5,320 nucleotides of DNA from the NCBI GenBank assembly GCA_016189845.1, contig JACPRT010000098.1, positions 1 through 5,320 of the forward strand, given 5' to 3'. The stretch's first letter is position 1; every line of letters starts with the position of its first letter. Origin of the DNA: Chloroflexota bacterium (lineage in GTDB: Bacteria; Chloroflexota; Dehalococcoidia; Lucifugimonadales; Lucifugimonadaceae). This document shows positions 4,883 to 5,320 of this stretch, one piece after another. The notes beneath the pieces were generated by a model that saw only the letters and a program-made list of their open reading frames with translations, had not been told where the DNA came from and searched no databases. Made by a program: the position numbers and the translations under genes.

Positions 4883-5320
4883 ATGGCCTACGACCTCGTA
4901 ATCAAGAACGGCACCGTGATCGACCCCGCGCAGGGCCTGAACGCGAAGCTGGACGTGGCGATCACCGGCGGCAGGGTCGCCGCGGTGGTGCCCTCTATCT
5001 CCGACGCCAACGCACGGGACGTGATCGAGGCCGAAGGCCTGCTCGTGACTCCTGGGCTGGTCGACCTCCACGTCCACGTGTGGTGGGGTGTGGCCCACCT
5101 CGGGATCGAAGCCGATCCGCACACGCTGGCGCGCGGCGCAACGACGGTGGTCGACGCTGGATCCGCCGGCGCCAACACGTTTCCGGGCTTCCAGCGCTAC
5201 GTCATCGACCGTGTGCACACCCGCACGCTGGCGTTCCTCCACATTTCCGGCATGGGTCAGCTCGACCGCTACATCGGGGAGCTGGAAGACATCCGGTGGG
5301 CCAGGGTCGAGCCGGCCGTC
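4883..5320 (+). CDS. Amidohydrolase/deacetylase family metallohydrolase (COG3964 type), N-terminal part
   Basis: The first 146 codons of a gene that continues past the window. The family are cytoplasmic metal-dependent TIM-barrel hydrolases, often misnamed dihydroorotase. From memory, the characterised member Atu3266 hydrolyses acetylated (R)-mandelate-like esters rather than dihydroorotate. The N-terminal beta part reads YDLVIKNGTVIDPAQGLN (3-20). The strand-1 metal motif HxH is at H63 and H65 in TPGLVDLHVHVWWG. GATTVVDAGSAGANTFPGFQRYVI (85-108) and RTLAFLHISGMG (114-125) are very typical of this group. The remaining metal ligands lie beyond the end. The ATG at 4883 follows GGAGGGAG by about six bases. 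It is divergent from the unknown gene, with a tandem repeat in the shared promoter region. The likely substrate is an N-acyl or O-acyl compound, but this cannot be settled from the visible half. Confidence 0.9.
   Translation, partial: MAYDLVIKNGTVIDPAQGLNAKLDVAITGGRVAAVVPSISDANARDVIEAEGLLVTPGLVDLHVHVWWGVAHLGIEADPHTLARGATTVVDAGSAGANTFPGFQRYVIDRVHTRTLAFLHISGMGQLDRYIGELEDIRWARVEPAV

Noticed and set aside
4883..5320. Naming the amidohydrolase dihydroorotase (pyrC)
   Set aside because: The DAGSAGANTF and FLHISGMG segments fit the COG3964 group, which is known not to act as dihydroorotase, and no pyrimidine genes are nearby.

Overview
The window comes from a GC-rich bacterial chromosome with tightly packed genes. 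I infer Chloroflexota, possibly a Dehalococcoidia or SAR202-like lineage. The main reason is the EF-Ts of only 167 residues, which lacks the long C-terminal half of the E. coli protein; from memory, this length is typical of Dehalococcoides and relatives. The neighbouring genes are compatible with that placement but do not prove it.

Layout. (1) Positions 1-1571, minus strand: the translation locus rpsB-tsf, with four nucleotide positions between the two genes and the start codon of a further gene (pyrH would be expected) just at the window edge. A leader of about 165 bp precedes rpsB. It carries an extended -10 promoter, a short dyad, a tandem 10-bp repeat and a terminator/attenuator-like hairpin. 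(2) Positions 1572-2288, minus strand: a LuxR/NarL-type regulator with an atypical receiver domain. (3) Positions 2454-3353, plus strand: a CcdA-family membrane thiol-electron transporter, divergent from the regulator across a 165-bp gap. (4) Positions 3397-4809, minus strand: an unrecognised 192-residue soluble protein followed by a fumarylacetoacetate-hydrolase (FAH) family enzyme. (5) Position 4883 to the window end, plus strand: the first 146 codons of a COG3964-type amidohydrolase, divergent from the unknown gene. The 73-bp gap between them contains a perfect tandem 11-bp repeat.

How the parts may work together. rpsB and tsf form the usual ribosomal/elongation-factor operon. The regulator and CcdA are divergent, which makes regulation possible but unproven. 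The amidohydrolase, the unknown protein and the FAH enzyme look like a small catabolic module: one amide/ester hydrolase, one metal-dependent C-C hydrolase or decarboxylase, and one conserved-looking unknown. No mobile element, CRISPR array, tRNA or rRNA was seen. No stretch longer than 300 bases lacks a gene. I found no clear novel system. The items most worth a second look are the unknown protein in its enzymatic context, the degenerate receiver, and the repeats in the two promoter regions.
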